Positions 5,415 to 6,653 of a stretch of DNA of 6,653 nt are shown here, one piece after another. Under the pieces are notes generated by a model. That model was not told the origin of the DNA and did not search any database. It worked only from the letters and a program-made list of their open reading frames with translations. This stretch comes from Pseudomonadota bacterium (GTDB lineage: Bacteria; Myxococcota; Myxococcia; Myxococcales; Anaeromyxobacteraceae). Where the stretch lies: assembly GCA_023411405.1 (NCBI GenBank), contig JAEYOU010000072.1:1-6653 (forward strand). Reading direction: 5' to 3'. The translations under genes and the position numbers were made by a program. Within the stretch, counting starts at the first letter, position 1. Every line of letters starts with the position of its first letter.

Positions 5415-5443
5415 TTGACCGCTTACTCGGTTTGCCCGATAAC
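5415..5443 (+). promoter_or_regulatory. Sigma70-type promoter of the tetR-efflux operon
   Basis: TTGACC (5415-5420, 5 of 6 consensus) is followed after 17 nt by GATAAC (5438-5443, 4 of 6 consensus). The expected start of transcription is about 7 nt after the -10, at or within a base or so of 5450. That is the first base of the preferred GTG start codon of tetR. It is the best promoter match in the window. Confidence 0.7.
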
Positions 5444-5449
5444 GCGTTC

Positions 5450-6055
5450 GTGTCGTTCCCGAACGCCCGCGAGGACCGCCGCGCCCGCGAGATCGAGCGG
5501 ACCCGCCAGGACATCCTGGACGCGGCCGCCCGCGTCTTCGCGCGGGGCGGGTACCAGGCCGCGACGGTGCAGGGGATCGCCCGCGAGGCCGGGTTCACGG
5601 CGGCCTCGCTCTACACGTACTTCTCGAGCAAGGACGCCATCTTCGAGGGCCTGCGCGAGGACATGCGCCGGCGCGTGGTCGCGTCGTTCGACGTCGCGGT
5701 GCCGAGCGGGCTGAGCTTTGCCCAGAGCCTCGAGCTGCTCCTCCAGCGCCAGCTCGCCCTCGTGGCGGAGCGGATGGACGCGCTGCGCGTCTTCTTCGAG
5801 CGTCCGCCGGCGCTCGCGGAGGAGCGGGACATGCGCGCCACGCTCCTCGAGCGGCTGGCGGCCCATCTCGAGGCGGCGGCCAGCGGGGGCGAGCTGCGCC
5901 TCCCGGCTCGCGAGGCGGCCGCGGTGCTGATGGGGCTCGTCCACGGGGTCGTCATCTCGTGGGTCGCCGGCGAGGAGCTGCCGGACCCCCAGCGCCTCGC
6001 GGGCCGCCTCGTCGACGTCTTCCTGCACGGCGTCGCCCGCCGCGACGACCCCTGA
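5450..6055 (+). CDS. TetR-family transcriptional repressor of an adjacent efflux operon
   Basis: A 201-residue protein from GTG 5450, a usual TetR length. Residues 14-65 are the classic helix-turn-helix domain: EIERTRQDILDAAARVFARG, then GYQAATVQGIAREAGFTAAS and LYTYFSSKDAIFEGL. The recognition helix is around 51-58, with the Y-x-YF-x-SK signature. Residues 75-195 are the helical ligand-binding and dimerisation part (LELLLQRQLALVAERM, MGLVHGVVISWVAG). The start is chosen because the -10 box ends at 5443 and no ATG precedes the domain. The long upstream extension to ATG 5294 would cross promoter, operator and the previous gene. No Shine-Dalgarno is present, so translation is probably leaderless. 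The palindrome at 5393-5410 is its likely binding site. The adaptor gene 41 nt downstream is its likely target, with a hydrophobic drug or metabolite as possible inducer (inferred). Confidence 0.93.
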   Translation: MSFPNAREDRRAREIERTRQDILDAAARVFARGGYQAATVQGIAREAGFTAASLYTYFSSKDAIFEGLREDMRRRVVASFDVAVPSGLSFAQSLELLLQRQLALVAERMDALRVFFERPPALAEERDMRATLLERLAAHLEAAASGGELRLPAREAAAVLMGLVHGVVISWVAGEELPDPQRLAGRLVDVFLHGVARRDDP

Positions 6056-6096
6056 CCCTATCGCCTCGGAGCCGATTCACCTTCGGAGAACCCGTC

Positions 6097-6653
6097 ATGA
6101 AGACCTCGTCCAAGCCCGCCACCCTGGCCCGCCTCGCCGCCTTGGCCGCGCTCGCGCTCTCCGCCTGCGCGAAGGGGGACCGCGCCGCCCTGCCGGCGGC
6201 GCCCTCCGCCGCCGCGAACGCCGTCGGCGTCAAGATCGTGAAGCCCCAGGCGGACGCGGGCGCGGTGCTCCGCGCCACCGGCGAGCTGCGCGCGCGCAAC
6301 GAGGCGGTGCTCTCGGCCGAGGCCTCCGGCCGGATCCTCCGCTTCCACGTGGACGTGGGGTCGCGGGTCCGCAAGGGCGACGTGCTCATGGAGCTCGACG
6401 CCTCCTCGCAGCGGATCCAGGTCCAGCAGGCCCGGGCCGCCCGCGCCGCGGCCGACGCCGCGCACCGCTCCGTCGCGCTCGACCTGAAGCGGACGGAGGA
6501 GCTCGCGAAGGGCGGGGCGGCGGCGACGGCCGCCCTCGAGAAGGTCGAGATCGGCGAGCAGCAGGCCGCGGCCGCGCTCCAGCAGGCGGAGGCGGCCCTC
6601 GCGGCGGCGCAGGACGCGCTCGCCAAGACCGCCATCCGCGCGCCGTTCGACGG
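6097..6653 (+). CDS. RND-type efflux periplasmic adaptor lipoprotein (N-terminal part, cut by the window edge)
   Basis: An open frame from ATG 6097, with GGAGAA (6085-6090) 6 nt upstream, to the window end: 185 full codons, about half of a usual 350-400-residue adaptor. The lipoprotein signal runs through residues 1-24, with lipobox LSAC and Cys 24. The mature chain starts with an Ala/Pro linker. The beta-barrel strand (VKIVKPQADAGAVLRATGEL) leads into the first half of the biotinyl-lipoyl domain (AEASGRILRFHVDVGSRVRK, GDVLMELD, residues 74-101). An Ala-rich helical hairpin spans about 104-177 (RIQVQQARAARAAADAA, then EQQAAAALQQAEAALAAA). The second lipoyl half begins with TAIRAPFDG. This is the HlyD/AcrA membrane-fusion family, linking an inner-membrane RND pump to an outer-membrane channel. 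Pump genes are expected just beyond the edge. It is cotranscribed with and probably repressed by the TetR. Confidence 0.95.
   Translation, partial: MKTSSKPATLARLAALAALALSACAKGDRAALPAAPSAAANAVGVKIVKPQADAGAVLRATGELRARNEAVLSAEASGRILRFHVDVGSRVRKGDVLMELDASSQRIQVQQARAARAAADAAHRSVALDLKRTEELAKGGAAATAALEKVEIGEQQAAAALQQAEAALAAAQDALAKTAIRAPFD

Noticed and set aside
5294..5449. N-terminal extension of tetR to ATG 5294
   Set aside because: It would cover the end of the previous gene, the palindrome and the promoter, and the added residues have no TetR character.

Overview
The window is very GC-rich, with strong G/C bias at third codon positions and mostly clear Shine-Dalgarno sites. Together with the gene content this suggests a delta-proteobacterial / Myxococcota-type chromosome, with Anaeromyxobacter as a plausible but untested guess. 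It holds seven intact or near-intact protein genes, one frameshifted gene, one protein gene cut by the right edge, one tRNA and several stem-loops.

Positions 176-1952 (+) form a tightly coupled three-gene cassette. It encodes a small one-membrane-segment protein of the 'nutrient deprivation-induced' type, a Holin-X/YqjE-type protein with two membrane segments, and a DUF3618-like protein with LEA/apolipoprotein-like 11-residue repeats. The set resembles the yqjD-yqjE stress genes of enterobacteria and the holin-X/DUF3618 clusters of rhizobia, so a role in envelope or stationary-phase stress is a reasonable inference. Genes 1 and 2 overlap by 4 bp. Genes 2 and 3 overlap by an unusual 88 bp that looks like the result of a lost TGA stop. 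Two hairpins close the cassette, and the second lies between convergent genes.

Positions 2057-3220 (-) encode an unrecognised membrane protein with a proline-rich N-terminus, a soluble domain and about four membrane segments. It is divergent, across about 350 bp without a gene, from a two-gene (+) unit: a helical lipoprotein (3575-4270) and a small protein (4284-4615). The small gene is split by a one-base frameshift in a G4 run. Its second half is clearly coding in the -1 frame, and a 9-bp stem-loop begins on its stop codon.

Positions 4729-4801 (-) are a complete tRNA-Thr(CGU). A palindromic REP-like element lies at 4909-4963, followed by a small helical protein of unknown function (5008-5334).

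The right end is the start of an efflux operon: a TetR-family repressor (5450-6055), then the lipoprotein periplasmic adaptor of an RND-type pump (6097 to the edge). Upstream of tetR are a perfect 18-bp palindrome with a 2-bp centre (probable operator) and a near-consensus sigma70-type promoter. The promoter's expected start point falls on the GTG start codon, so the repressor mRNA is probably leaderless. I see no CRISPR array, transposase, integrase or phage structural gene. No completely new multi-gene system is demonstrable; the most unusual items are the frameshifted gene, the overlap created by stop loss and the leaderless self-regulated tetR.
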